From Anthoceros angustus (Eukaryota; Streptophyta; Anthocerotopsida; Anthocerotales; Anthocerotaceae), in the NCBI GenBank assembly GCA_010909165.1, contig VJWM01000025.1:3038001-3102000 (forward strand): 64,000 bases of DNA, in the 5' to 3' direction. Position numbers and translations under genes: made by a program. Shown piece after piece: positions 1 to 10,793 of this stretch (its first letter is position 1; the number at the start of each line of letters is the position of its first letter). The notes below the pieces were generated by a model. The model saw only the letters and a program-made list of their open reading frames with translations. It searched no databases and was not told the DNA's origin.

Positions 1-128
1 AGATCCTCTACCTACAGGATTAGGATCAGGACCAGGATCAGATCAGCCGTTTGGTAGCAGCAGCAGCAAATGCAGGCAGGGAAGGCAAGGCAAGTCAAGG
101 CAACAGCAATTGAGATTGTAATCCTGAC

Positions 129-326
129 CTTGGAGGTGTAATCCTGCTCCGCGAACTTGAAGGCCACGCCGAGGCAGGCGAAGAGGACGGACACCCGGGC
201 GCAGGCGAGGGAGAAGGGACGGAGGCGGAGCACGGGGTCGGCGTCTTGCTGCAACTGGCCCGCCAGGTCGGAGAAGGAGTCGGTCATGGCCTTGAGCGGT
301 GGAGGCGCTGCCATGTCGCCGGGCAT
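129..326 (-). CDS. ACD11: ACD11-like glycolipid/sphingolipid transfer protein, first exon only (gene runs off the left edge)
   Basis: The 66-codon exon starts at the ATG at 326 and ends at a GT donor (intron begins at 128), in phase 0. The stretch FSLACARVSVLFACLGVAFK followed by FAEQDYTSKV matches what I remember of the start of the glycolipid-transfer-protein fold in plant ACD11. That family carries ceramide-1-phosphate and related sphingolipids between membranes in the cytosol, and its loss in Arabidopsis triggers cell death. The first 25 residues (a short acidic/Ala lead and KAMTDSFSDLAGQLQQDAD) form the first helix expected for the family. The lipid-headgroup residues (Asp, Arg and His of the later helices) lie outside the window and cannot be checked. 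The gene is head to head with the fibrillin gene at 695. Confidence 0.75.
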
Positions 327-694
327 CGAATTGGAGCGCAGCAGAGCAGCACGGGAATCGGGCGTGACTCAGAACGTGTTGTTTGTTGCTCCCGGCCGCC
401 TTGTTTGATAAAAAATTAGAGGTCCGACCCGCTCGGGAGGTCTCCTCGTGAAGCCCACGGCATGGCGGTCATATATAGGGTTGGAGGGAGCTCCTCACGC
501 GGTGCCGGCCGCTGCTCGGGCATTGAATCATCCTGCACCTACCAAGTTCAAGCCCGTTTCTGCCCGCGCGTCTCGGTGGATCAAGGCCAGCCAGCCGTGC
601 TGCACTCATCTCCCTGCCAGAAGACGCAGCCACAGCCAGAAGAAGTAGAGCCGGAAGCAAGAGGCAGGAGCGCGGAGGAGCGGGAGCAGCAGCT
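327..694. promoter_or_regulatory. Shared 5' region of two divergent genes
   Basis: These 368 bases separate the start codon of the ACD11-like gene (-) from that of the fibrillin gene (+), so both promoters and 5' leaders must fit here. A TATA-like run (catatatagg) lies near 470-478, with the right spacing for the fibrillin transcript. No other coding signal is seen. The boundaries are simply the two start codons. Confidence 0.5.
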
Positions 695-1887
695 ATGGCG
701 TCCAACGCGGTGTCCATGCTTGGGCTGGTGCGCATTCCTGCTGCTCCGCTTCCCGCCGCGGGCTGCGCGCAGCATAGGTTCAATGCACCGGGGCCGCTTC
801 CGGCAGTGGCCCTGGGGAGCTCGGGGAGGAAGGCTGCGGCCGCGCCCGGGGAGCCTCTGAGGCAGAGGCTCTCCAACAAGTCCAGATTGGTGGCCAGCGG
901 CTACGACTACGATGCGGAGCCGGTGCTGCCGGCTCACGAAGCCGGGGAGTACATCAAGGGGGCTGCCACAGCCGTGGCGGAGGAGGTGACCGGAGTGAAG
1001 GAGCTGAAGCAGAGCCTGGTGGACTCCTTCTACGGCACGCAGCGTGGCCTGCGCGCTAGTAGCGATACTCGGGCCGAGATCGTGGAGCTCATCTCGCAGC
1101 TTGAGGCCAGGAACCCGACGCCGGCCCCGACAGAGGCCCTGTCGCTGCTGGACGGCAAATGGATCCTTGCGTTAGTCGTCTCTCCGTTGCTCGCCTAGCC
1201 TTCTTCATATCTTCCGTCTGTTTGTTGTAGGACATGCGTTCTCATGTGCTGCCGTTGCTGCTGCAGGTACACATCCTTCTCGGAGCTCTTCCCCTTGCTG
1301 GCCGCAGGAAGCTTGCCCTTGGTGCAGGTGGGAGAGATCAGCCAAACCATTGACTCCTCCGCGCTCACAGTGCAGAACTCCGTCACCTTCACCGGCCCCC
1401 TGGCCACCACGTCCTTCAGCGCATCAGCCTCGTTCGAAGTCCGCAGCCCCAAGCGGGTGCAGGTAGTCTTCAATGCACACACCATCAGCTGGCTGCCTTC
1501 GTCATGTCGTCCTCAAACTTGTGCCGGCCTGTATGACGCAGCGGTGTGATGTATGGTATGGTATGTGCTTTGCAGATCAAGTTTGAGGAAGGAATCATTG
1601 GCACGCCACAACTGACCGACGCCATCGAGATCCCCGAGAGCGTGGAAGTCCTTGGCCGGAAAGTCGAGCTGGCGCCTATCAGGAGCATACTGACTCCGCT
1701 CCAGGATGCCGCCACCACCATCGCCAAGACTGTGTCCGGCCAACCGCCTTTGAAGTTCTCCCTTTCGCGCGCCGAGTCCCAGTCCTGGCTACTCACCACG
1801 TTCCTGGACGAGGATCTGCGGATATCCAAAGGAGACGCCGGGAGCGTCTTCGTCCTCATCAAGGAAGGCAGCCCATTGTTGCTCTAA
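695..1887 (+). CDS. Plastid lipid-associated protein / fibrillin (PAP_fibrillin family)
   Basis: Three exons (695-1170, 1267-1462, 1576-1887) join in frame to give 327 residues. The N-terminus (about 65 residues rich in Ala, Ser, Pro and Arg, few acids) looks like a chloroplast transit peptide. The mature part begins near [19 protein letters not shown], the family's first helix. It then follows the lipocalin-like PAP domain: [17 protein letters not shown] across intron 1, [40 protein letters not shown] across intron 2, and the C-terminal [20 protein letters not shown] signature with [10 protein letters not shown]. Fibrillins coat plastoglobules and bind thylakoid lipids, and levels of the type 1/2 proteins respond to light stress. 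The sequence is closest to the FBN1/FBN2 subgroup by memory. All junctions are GT-AG with introns of 96 and 113 nt. The gene appears intact. Confidence 0.93.
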
Positions 1888-2281
1888 TTTTCTCCATCGT
1901 GACCAGGCTTCCAGACCGAGGCCCTCGCTATACACCTACATCTTGGCCTCGTCTGTCACTGGAAGACTTGCAAGTGACCAGTGTGTGTAATATATCATTT
2001 CCTTGTGTTGGCCGTTTTGGCCCTGCACATAATGAACTATGACGCATACAGATCTGTTCACAGTGGCTCTGTTCACAGCAGTCCCCTTACAACTGATACC
2101 ATATCTCGATGAGAGCATCTCAACCTTCTAACCGGGGGGCAGCTACTAGCAAGAGATGCTGGTAAAAGTGGTCTTCGTCCACCTTGCTAGCTGAACCAGC
2201 TTGCACCATCCATGAGCTTACCGACATGGTAAGTATTACCTGGCGCACGCAAGGGAAGCTTTCTGCCCCCAGCTGTTTCAG

Positions 2282-3400
2282 CTACAAGGGCAAAAGAAGT
2301 ACGGGACACGGGACGAACTCAGCCAGCAGATTTCCGTCAATGTGCTTCGAGTGTATGGCCTCCATGCTTAACACAACAAGATCCAGTTGCAAGTCATCAG
2401 CAACTTCCCCGATCACCGCAGCAGGCCGCTTTCCTTCTCCGAGCTTCTCCATCAAGCCAAAATTTTCGAAGCCACCTACATCACCAAACGAAACAAGAGT
2501 GCTAACCCAGGGTGAGGAAACTATTAGCCCAACCCAGAGTAGTTGTTGTTCTTGTTGTTGAGCTACTACTGCCCTAGTACAGATAGGAGTAAACATACCC
2601 TCAGCAAGGTGCCATCGAATGTTTTTCAGTCTCAAATCATGATCGGATAACGACTCCTTGGCTTTATCATCAATCACTGCAAGGCAGGATACAAATCGAG
2701 CCACTTGTAAGGAGCCAACCCCGGAAACGAAAAGGGAAACATGCAAAGGAATTGCTGACAGTCACGGATGGTTAGTTAGTCAACGTGATGTCTGCACCCA
2801 CCAACGACCGTGATATCTGCACCATACTTGGTCGCCAAAGCTGTGGTGGTGGCTGCAGCCTACGGACACACAAAACCAAGATTCTTCACAACTCAGGATG
2901 AAGCTTCTGCACAAGTGCCGAGCAGCAAGACAATTCATTGTGGGGGAGTCATCCCTCCTGATGTCACGAATTGGGGACGACAAGTTCACCGAAGCATGTG
3001 GGTGGGTTTGGCTGTGTAGGAGACCTAAGGCCCGTACCTGTCTAGTAGCCTCAGAGAGGTAGGGATTGCTGTCGAGAATTGGCAGCAAAACGTGCTTAAA
3101 TGTGGTGGCAGTCGCGATCACTGCAGGCCCGTCGCTTGCAGCTTGAGACTGTGCCCGCACTGGCCACGCACACGCAAGCTCCGAGCTCCACTCACCCAAG
3201 CCTTTCCCGGACACCGAATTCCTCGAGATGAAGGCGTCAAAGTGCGCAATGGACGGGGCCAGAGGCAGAGCATGCTGCTGCAGGACTGGGCGGGTGGAGG
3301 TGGTCCACCGGCAATGCCCATGCCCAAGCTCCCTCATTGGCACCGACGAGCAGCACAGCCCCGCTCCCGGCAATCCCACGCCGCACTGCACCGCCGCCAT
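2282..3400 (-). CDS. Universal-stress-protein-fold (adenine nucleotide alpha-hydrolase-like) protein, probably plastid targeted
   Basis: Four exons (3038-3400, 2802-2859, 2599-2676, 2282-2475) join in frame to 230 residues with GT-AG junctions. Residues about 1-100 lack any domain and contain Cys, Arg, Ser and Gly, as a plastid transit region would. The USP-like domain runs from FKHVLLPILDSNPYLSEATR through KYGADITVVVIDDKAKESL, the strand KNIRWHLAEGG and IGEVADDLQLDLVVLSMEAI to the C-terminal strand FVPCPVLLLPL. The fold is usually an ATP/AMP-binding Rossmann-like sandwich, but the G-x2-G-x9-G-S/T nucleotide loop near the C-terminus is not present. That places it with the USP proteins that lack the classical ATP loop. 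Molecular function is unknown. The region 1888-2281 downstream holds no gene I can see and probably contains the convergent 3' ends. Confidence 0.75.
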
Positions 3401-3850
3401 CGAGCTCCTCCCGGAGTCTATCCAGCCTCAACAGATCAAAGCACTGGAATATTACGATCCACGCCGTGGCCTTCACGATCTGCCTTGTTTGTCAAATTTG
3501 GAAGGTAAGCAAATTGCACCGCACATGACACTTGACACCACAGGTAGAATAAGAGAGTGCACCTATCAAGTGTGGGCTCGATCCCACCGGAAGAAACTCT
3601 GCCCAGCACCAACGGAAGCATCGAGAGGCTCGAGGAGTCCAGACCCTTCTTCCCTACTGCGGGCCAGTCACCACACCTTCCACGTCAGCAACTGTCTCAT
3701 CTTACATGTGTGCAGTGGCATGTGAGTGATACCTACGTTGTACACAACGCATCTAACTCCAACCGGGCATCCACGATGGTGTGGTTGGTACTCCGGTCAT
3801 GTGCTTCATGTCGACCTACTTCTACTGCTAACTGATGTGGTTGAAATTGG

Positions 3851-6800
3851 CTAGGCAGCTGATTTCATATTTGCCCTCACATCGTCTTCAATCTGGTCCA
3901 AGAAAGAAACAAAACCCATGCCCGTTGCAATGCCGCTCCCATCTACATCCTGCTCCTCGATCAGATGGCGCTCGAAAGGCTCCGTGACATCGTGGCCTCC
4001 TCTGATCATAAATAACTTGGGTGTCACATTCCGCTCCTGCTTCAACCTGTTGATGGTCGCTCGCAGGGCACCTACAGGACAGGAACGCAGATTCCGCAAA
4101 TCAATCCAAAACGGTGGTAAGACTCACCAGGTTGAGATGTAGACACAGTTCAGATGCCTTACTGTTTTGAGGTGGGGGGAAGGGGATGGCCGGATCTGCT
4201 GTCGGTGCGTAATACACAACAAGAGAAGTGAAGGCATCGAGGAAAAAAATGGGGCTGGCACTTGTTATCAAGGCGGATCGGCTTAAAGAATGGCGTGGAA
4301 AAGCCTGTTTGTCTGGCGTAAGATATGATGACATGACGGGATATACAGCTCGAAGCAGATTCGAGGGCTCCAGGGCACTGCAAGGCAAAAGAAAGGTCGA
4401 AACCACTTGTGTTAGCTTTGGCGTGCAAAACAGCTCAGTTGCAAAACAATGTACAGCATCATAGCAGCCACCTGAACAAGCAGTGAAGGTATATGCGGTA
4501 ATCAGGGTGGACACCCTCTTCGTGGCTGACTAAAAGTGGATTTCGGAGAAGTGCAAAAACCAGCCTTGGCAATGGTTGAAGCTGTGTGCATTTGGCGAAG
4601 GTTACATCAAGGCGAGTCATTGTATTCGGTTGCCCAAACTGCGCCAGTTGGTAGTAGGAATTGTATTGAGACGCCAGGATCACGAGCCAGTCATGGAGCA
4701 ACAGTCGCGCTTCCTTCACCCCTTCCTCCAACGAGACTCGCATGATCTGGATGAGAGAGATTTTAGACCTTTCCAAATTGCACCAATCACGATTTGACAA
4801 GCATTATCAAATAAGTTGCTGTACAGAAACATCCTCAATTACCTTGTGAGTGAGAATTGAGAGAACAACCTCAGGATCCGCACCCTCATATAACTCCATA
4901 TAGTTTCGAGCTATACCAAGTTCAAGAGTCCGAATCCTTATCCGTCTCTTGACTACGAATTTCGGTCTGGTACAAACAAGGCAACTTCATCGATGGAGCC
5001 CTTTTAATCAAGTGTATCATGTTTCCACTTTGAACTTGCAGCAATACCTTTTTAGAGGAGCTGCCTTTCCTATCTCACTTCCACAGTTCGTTGATGAGTT
5101 GTCATCCACAGGAACCATCACCGAGTACTGAAAAGCAACCTGTAGAACCGGAGTAGCATCTTGATCCCTGCAGGTCCCCGCGACATAGTTGTAAGAACAA
5201 ACGTCACAAGATAGCAGGTCTAGGGCATAAACGACGTAGAGCCTTCAGATCACCTGGGAAAGCCACTGCCCTTCTTGAACTCAAAATCATAAGCATAAGT
5301 TTGAAAAGGATTACAGCAAATTATGTGCTGCAGATTATCATACAGAGGATCCGCAAAGAAGTGGCCATACTGCAAATAAGTGCCGTAAACCCAGAGGCAC
5401 ATCAGGAGCTTTACATCAGTTAAGAACACCAGACACACCGGCACCAGAAAGATGAAAACAAAACAAGTGTACTTACAGATCGAGCAACATCGAACTCTGG
5501 TGAGGTTCGGAGACGCAGAACACACCCGAATGCAAAAGGACGGGTGAGCATGCGATACCTAAATCATAAGCCACTGTCAGCACAGAAAGGAATTGTCTTC
5601 AGGCACACTAGCACAATATGCCTGCACCACAGGTCAAAGGTAAAGTGCAGCTCCTCTCCTACAGAAGATAAAAACAAGAAGAGGACATACAAGTCTTGTG
5701 GAAGTGTTGTCTCATCTGTATTCGAGTACAGAAGTAAACTGCCACCGCTCTCTATGCTCAAATATTTCAACGATGCTAAGTCAGTGTACTCATCTGTAAC
5801 AGCAAATAAATCGACACAGACTCCAGTTTGGACCGCAAGTGCAGCCTGCAGATGGTGTGGGACATCCAGCAAGAAAATGATGAGATCCTGCCTCAAGGAA
5901 CGTGAACGACACAAATTCCGACACGTTCACTCCACAGGAAGCCCACCAGGTCTTTGTAAAAAGACGTTTGCTCAGGAAGTAGAGCCTTGTCTGCGTCAAG
6001 GCCCTTACTGGCATACTGCTCCCCATAGCGCTTCGTATCCAGTTGCCCTGGTCCATAATCGGGTGGACCCGAAAGAAAAGCAAACACTCTAGCTGCCACA
6101 GGACATTGAGCAGCTGACAAAGTTAGAAACTTAGGCCTCCTAATGATAATGAGGGTAAAAGAGTAAAGGTCCAAGATGTACCCAGGGCAAACGTAACGCC
6201 CTGCCCCATGCCGAGGTACTTGACAAGAGCTTCCATGGCTGCACCAAACCCTCGGCCACCCATACTAACCCCTTCAATTCCTTGCCCTGCAGCTGTGGTC
6301 CTCTCCCATGAGCTTGTAGGTCTCAGAGTTTCTAAAGCTGCGGCAATGTTCTCCTTGTTTCCTTCAACCTAACACCCATTTCCAATGACAACATTGTAGG
6401 ATCTACATACCGCCAAACAACTGCTCACCGGCGTAACATAACCTTACGTAGCACAAGCTTTACCGGTGCCAAGAAACTGAGAAGCGGCATAGCATCTTCC
6501 AGATCGACCGGAATCTTCGCATCAGGTTCTGCCGGGACCATGACTTTCTTGATCAAAGGCACCGCGCCTTGAACGTCATACAGCCCGATCTTGTGACTAA
6601 ATGTCAGCAGCCCGAACAAGGACCCAGGACCAACAGCTGCACACGCAACCGGAACTGACCCTCAGTGACAATGCTCCACAATCCAGAGTCCTGACCATGC
6701 AAACAGCTTGGGATCCAGGAGATGCCAGTCACCTTCCAAGGCAGCAAGGAGAGCACTCTTCACGAGCTCCAGAAACTCCTCCGAAGCTGCGGCATAGGCA

Positions 6801-7488
6801 AACCATCAGTCATGGCAACAAACAGGACATACTCGAACAGAATCCTTGCCAAGGGATCCCCATACCTGATAGATCAATAGCCGCGACATACACAGGCCTC
6901 GCAGTTAGCTCTTGGTCAGGGCCGCTCCCCTCCTCTGCTCACAGATGAACTTCGATAAGAGGTCTGCCAAAACTTGGATTTGAGAGACACTCCTCCGAGC
7001 CAAACCAAGCCAAACAGGAATTACTTCCAGATTCATCTCATGCGTGCAGGATCCAGAATTCGTCCCAGGACAAACGCACACCAACCAAAGCATAGCATAG
7101 CAGACGACGGGCTCGGATCTGAGCCAACACGGAGCTGAATTGCACAGGAGAGCGGAAAACCTTGAAAGTCGAGGTCGATGAAGGAGGAGGAGAGCTCCGG
7201 GCAGGCCTCCTGCGTGGAGTAGCGGGAGGCGTGCTCGGGGGCGAGGCGGTTGCGGTAGCCGCAGAGGCCGCAGGTCCAGTGCCATCGGAACACCTCGCAG
7301 ACCACGCTGATGTAGCCGTAGCAGCTCTCGCAGCGAGGGAGCTGCTCGCCATGCTCCCCGAACAGGGGCTGGTGGCCGTGCTCGTCGTGGGCAGCGAAGG
7401 GTGTGAGAGTGGCGGCCCAGGGCACCCCGCTCGAGTCCAGCATCTCCTCGTCGACGGGACATCGCGCCAGCGACACCCGCACCGCCAT
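3851..7488 (-). CDS. Sec23/Sec24-like COPII-related transport family protein
   Basis: The start is MAVRVSLARCPVDEEML at 7488. Ten exons can be traced: 7161-7488, 6866-6934, 6733-6786, 6464-6636, 6182-6368, 5947-6092, 5691-5845, 5477-5558, 5254-5369 and 5079-5167. Coding blocks then follow near 4850-4940, 4490-4755, 4165-4400 and 3851-4070. The order of parts is that of Sec23/Sec24: a zinc finger near residue 50 (CESCYGYI ... CGLCGYRNRL), a trunk beginning ARPVYVAAIDLS, the block FGLLTFSHKIGLYDVQG, SGPPDYGPGQLDTKRYGEQY, a beta-sandwich part HIICCNPFQTYAYDFEF, the helical block LLLHDWLVILASQYNS, and a gelsolin-like end with FLDAFTSLVVYYAP and HLIEEQDVDGSG. It resembles the divergent plant single-copy family (Arabidopsis At2g27460 type) more than canonical SEC23 or SEC24. 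A role in ER-to-Golgi vesicle coats follows from the family only. The exact junctions after exon 10 were not solved. Confidence 0.88.
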
Positions 7489-7608
7489 CGCTCTCCTCGC
7501 CTCGCTCGATGCTTTCCCAAAACGCTCAGCCTTCCCGGGTTGCTCTGAGCATTTCCATCTCCAGGAAAAAGGGAACAAGTGTGAACTCGATCGAGCGAGT
7601 CAGCTCGC

Positions 7609-10290
7609 TCACCAAACTTCCTTCCAGCCGGCCCAGCTGGATGAACCTAAAACCAAGGATAAACCCTTCTTGGTGCATAAAACGAAGCACATTATGGTGA
7701 TGAAGGAGCCCAAGACTCCTGCTATGAAAGGCATGCCGAGAGGCAATCCCGATTTATGAGGCGCTTCTTGCACAGCCCTTGTGCTCGCCAGAGTTTGGGG
7801 TGGAGCAGGTGGTGTTGGACACACATCATGTAAAGGCAGCCCACACAATCCCGGGTTTCCTTCATAGGAACTGCTGCTGAATCTTGTCCCGAATCGTGGA
7901 ATCTGGCCAGTTAGGTTGTTGTTAGACACATCGAAGCACTCTAGACTCGCTAATTCACCGAGTTCGAGTGGTATGCTACTGGTCAGCTCATTGTTGGACA
8001 GATCTATTTGGTTTATGGAAGTCATATCACCGAACGAGGAAGGGATGGATAGGACCAGCTTTTTGTGGGAGAAGTTTAAGTATCTCAATCCCTGAAGGGC
8101 CGATAGTTCAGAAGGGATCTCACCAAGTAAGTTGCTACCCGACAGGTCCAGGATTGTGGTTGCAGGAGATAGAACGAACGCACTGTGAGCAGAGAGATGT
8201 CACTTGGGATAGTACCGTCCAGCTGGTTTCCAGCCAGTATTAGGATGAATAAGCTCTTGAATGAAGTGCCAATCCAAGAAGGAATGCTCCTCTGAAACCT
8301 GTTTGAATACAGAATCACCACATTTATGCCTCTGCCTATGCGTGTATCTGATAGGGTGTGTAAGGCATCGGAAATGCTTCCGCTCAACTGGTTTTGCTGC
8401 AAGTCCAGCAGGGATAATGACGAAGAGTTTCGGAAAGCGGTTGGAAGTTCACCCATGAAGTTGTTTTGGGTAGCGATGAGGAATTTGAGGAGGGTTGCTG
8501 CCCCTAAGCTCTCCGGCAGGGTACCTGAGAATCTGTTCCGGGAGAGAACCAAGTACTCGAGTTGGGCCATGGTACCCCAGTTCACCAGAGAAAGTGATCC
8601 TTCCAACTGATTCTTGCTGATCCTGCAGAATTGTGAGATTTCCTATCCCACTGGCAAGCTGACCTGAAAAATCGTTGTCGTTCCATTCCCAGTCAGTTAA
8701 GGAAGTGCACTTCCCCCACGACGCTGGGATAGCACCTGACAGATACATTTCAGATAAGACCAGTTGCAAGAGGTGACTGAACATCCCGAGCTCTTCAGGA
8801 AGGGCCCCTGCAATGGAGTTTTTCACTGGAATCCCAAGCTTAAACCTCCAATGTACACCGGCACCAAATTCCTGCAAGAGGCAACCTCGGCAGGAATGGT
8901 CCCGTTCAGATCATTATATGTGACAGGCAGAGAGGATAATGTCGATAGGTTGCCAATGGCCTTGGGGATCGGCCCAGTGAAGTAATTTTCCTGCTGATTC
9001 AACACTTCGAGGGAGCTGGGAAACTCGGGAATACTCCCCTCCAATTTGTTCCGGAACACGTATAAATATCTCAGGGAGGTGCAATGTTTGAAGAAGGGCA
9101 CTTCACCGGTGAAGTCAGTGTACCCTATGTCCAACTGCACCAGATTCTGCAGATTAGCCAATTTTTGAGGGATCACGCCGTGGGGCTGCTCTGCTGCTGT
9201 AACGTCCGGCTCGATTCCATGTTGATAGAAAGCTGGCGCAAGCTCAAAATCCTGGAAGAGCTTTAGAAGAAAGTCCCAGCTCCAGGACCTAAGGTTGGCT
9301 AATTCCCTGGGAACGACCCCTGTGAGATTGTTGAAGGACAAGTCGATATACTGCAGGTGGCTGAGATTCCCCAGGGTTGTGGGGATGGCCCCTGTGAGCG
9401 AGTGTGCCGTGAAGTCCAGATGCAGCGAGGACTTGAGCAAGCCAAGTTCTGGAGGAATGCTGCCTGAGATTTGGGTTCCTGTTACGCGCAGTCGCTGCAG
9501 AGAGGACATATTCTTGAGGAAGTCGGAGGTCAGGAAGGTTCCGTTCAGGTTGCTCTGCATCAACGAAGAAGCCGATAGGTTGCCAAGGTCCAAGAGCACC
9601 ATATTGCTGCATGACTTGAGGGTTGCAGGAATCTCTCGTTCCAGCCCAGTATTGTTCAGAGAGGCCAGCCCAGTGAGGTTCCCCAAACTAACAGGAATGC
9701 CCCCGGTCAGGAGATTCTGCGACAAATCCAACTCCTGCAGCTTGAGCAGCGATGATCCTATCCATGCAGGTATGCCTCCTGTGAGCCGGGAGTGAGACAA
9801 GCGCAAGCGGGTCAAGGCCGAGCAGTTGGCAAGGGAGCTGGGAGTGGTGCCAGAGAGCTGATTGGAAGCAGACCCATCTGATGCTGTGCCCAGGTCCAGC
9901 TCAACCAACTGTTGACACAATCCCAGCCCCTGACAAATTGTTGCTTCCCAGCAAAAGCACCTCCAAATTCACCAGCGAGCCAACTGAGGAAGGAATCGTG
10001 CCAGTCATCAAGTTGGAGCCGAGGTTCAGGCACATGAGGTTGGTAGCGTTGCCAAGTTCCACGCAGCCTGTTGGAGGACAGATTGAGGTGGGTGAGGAAG
10101 AGTTGAACACAGAAGGATTCAGGCGTCCCTTGAGATTGAAACCGGGCAAGCTTAGAGAAGCACTTGTTCAGGTCCGCTGCAGCCTACACCTTCCCAGTGC
10201 AAATTGGGGAGGACAAATTCCAACTGGCCAGCAGCACGCCTCCCGGATCCTCCTCAATGCCCACTCTGAGAGTGGCCCAACAACATGAAC
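7609..10290 (-). pseudogene. LRR receptor-like protein (no kinase), broken by multiple small frameshifts
   Basis: Read on the minus strand, the protein goes from an N-terminal LRR cap (SWNLSS, then LPGFNLKGRLNPSVFN near 10140) through some twenty plant-type LRRs of the LxxLxLxxNxLxGxIPxxLGxL kind. It ends in a juxtamembrane segment, one hydrophobic helix (FIAGVLGSFITIMCFVLC near 7700) and a short tail with a stop at 7609. There is no kinase domain, as in receptor-like proteins, unless a kinase was lost. The coding sequence jumps between two frames at about 10205-10240, 10115, 10065, 9915, 8835, 8620 and 8180, each shift one or two bases. Within each piece the LRR pattern is clean and free of stops. 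I therefore call it a young pseudogene, or a gene hit by sequence errors. It ends only about 120 bases upstream of the Sec23-like start codon. Confidence 0.8.
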
Positions 10291-10337
10291 TGAAGTGTGA
10301 AACTGAAAGTGGCCCAACGACATGAACTGAAGTGTGA
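10271..10337. repeat. Two-copy direct repeat, period 37
   Basis: A 30-base motif (agtggcccaacaacatgaac and on) occurs at 10271-10300 and again at 10308-10337 with one difference. It lies where the LRR pseudogene's 5' end or promoter should be. The rest of 10338-10793 shows no gene I can support. Confidence 0.85.
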
Positions 10338-10793
10338 CGCAGGCAGCAACCTCCAACATTCGAAAGAAAGTGTGAACAACCCGGCGACCTCCATCACTGC
10401 TTGTGCTTCACAGCTCCAAGGAGTGGCAACGCACTTTCATCATATATACATGCTAGTACAAAATACACCGCCTGTGCATATTTCAAAGGACACCTGAAAC
10501 GTTTACTGGAGTTCAGGGAAACAGATCCACTGGACTTGCAAGCTCAGTCACTGCTTGGGCTACCTACCCAGCTCCACGGAGGACTGGTATTTCCATCAGG
10601 TGTGACCACAACATGTCAAATACATCGGAGAAGGGCACGTAACACCATGTATGCAGGCTGGTGCAAGTTCCCGTCGTCTTTTCCAAAATGACAGAAAATT
10701 AGTGTAGATTCCTTGCCACATGGCAGCTAAATCGCGCAGCATCTTCACTACATGCCAGACCATCGTGCCTACACACCCATTGGCTCACACAAC

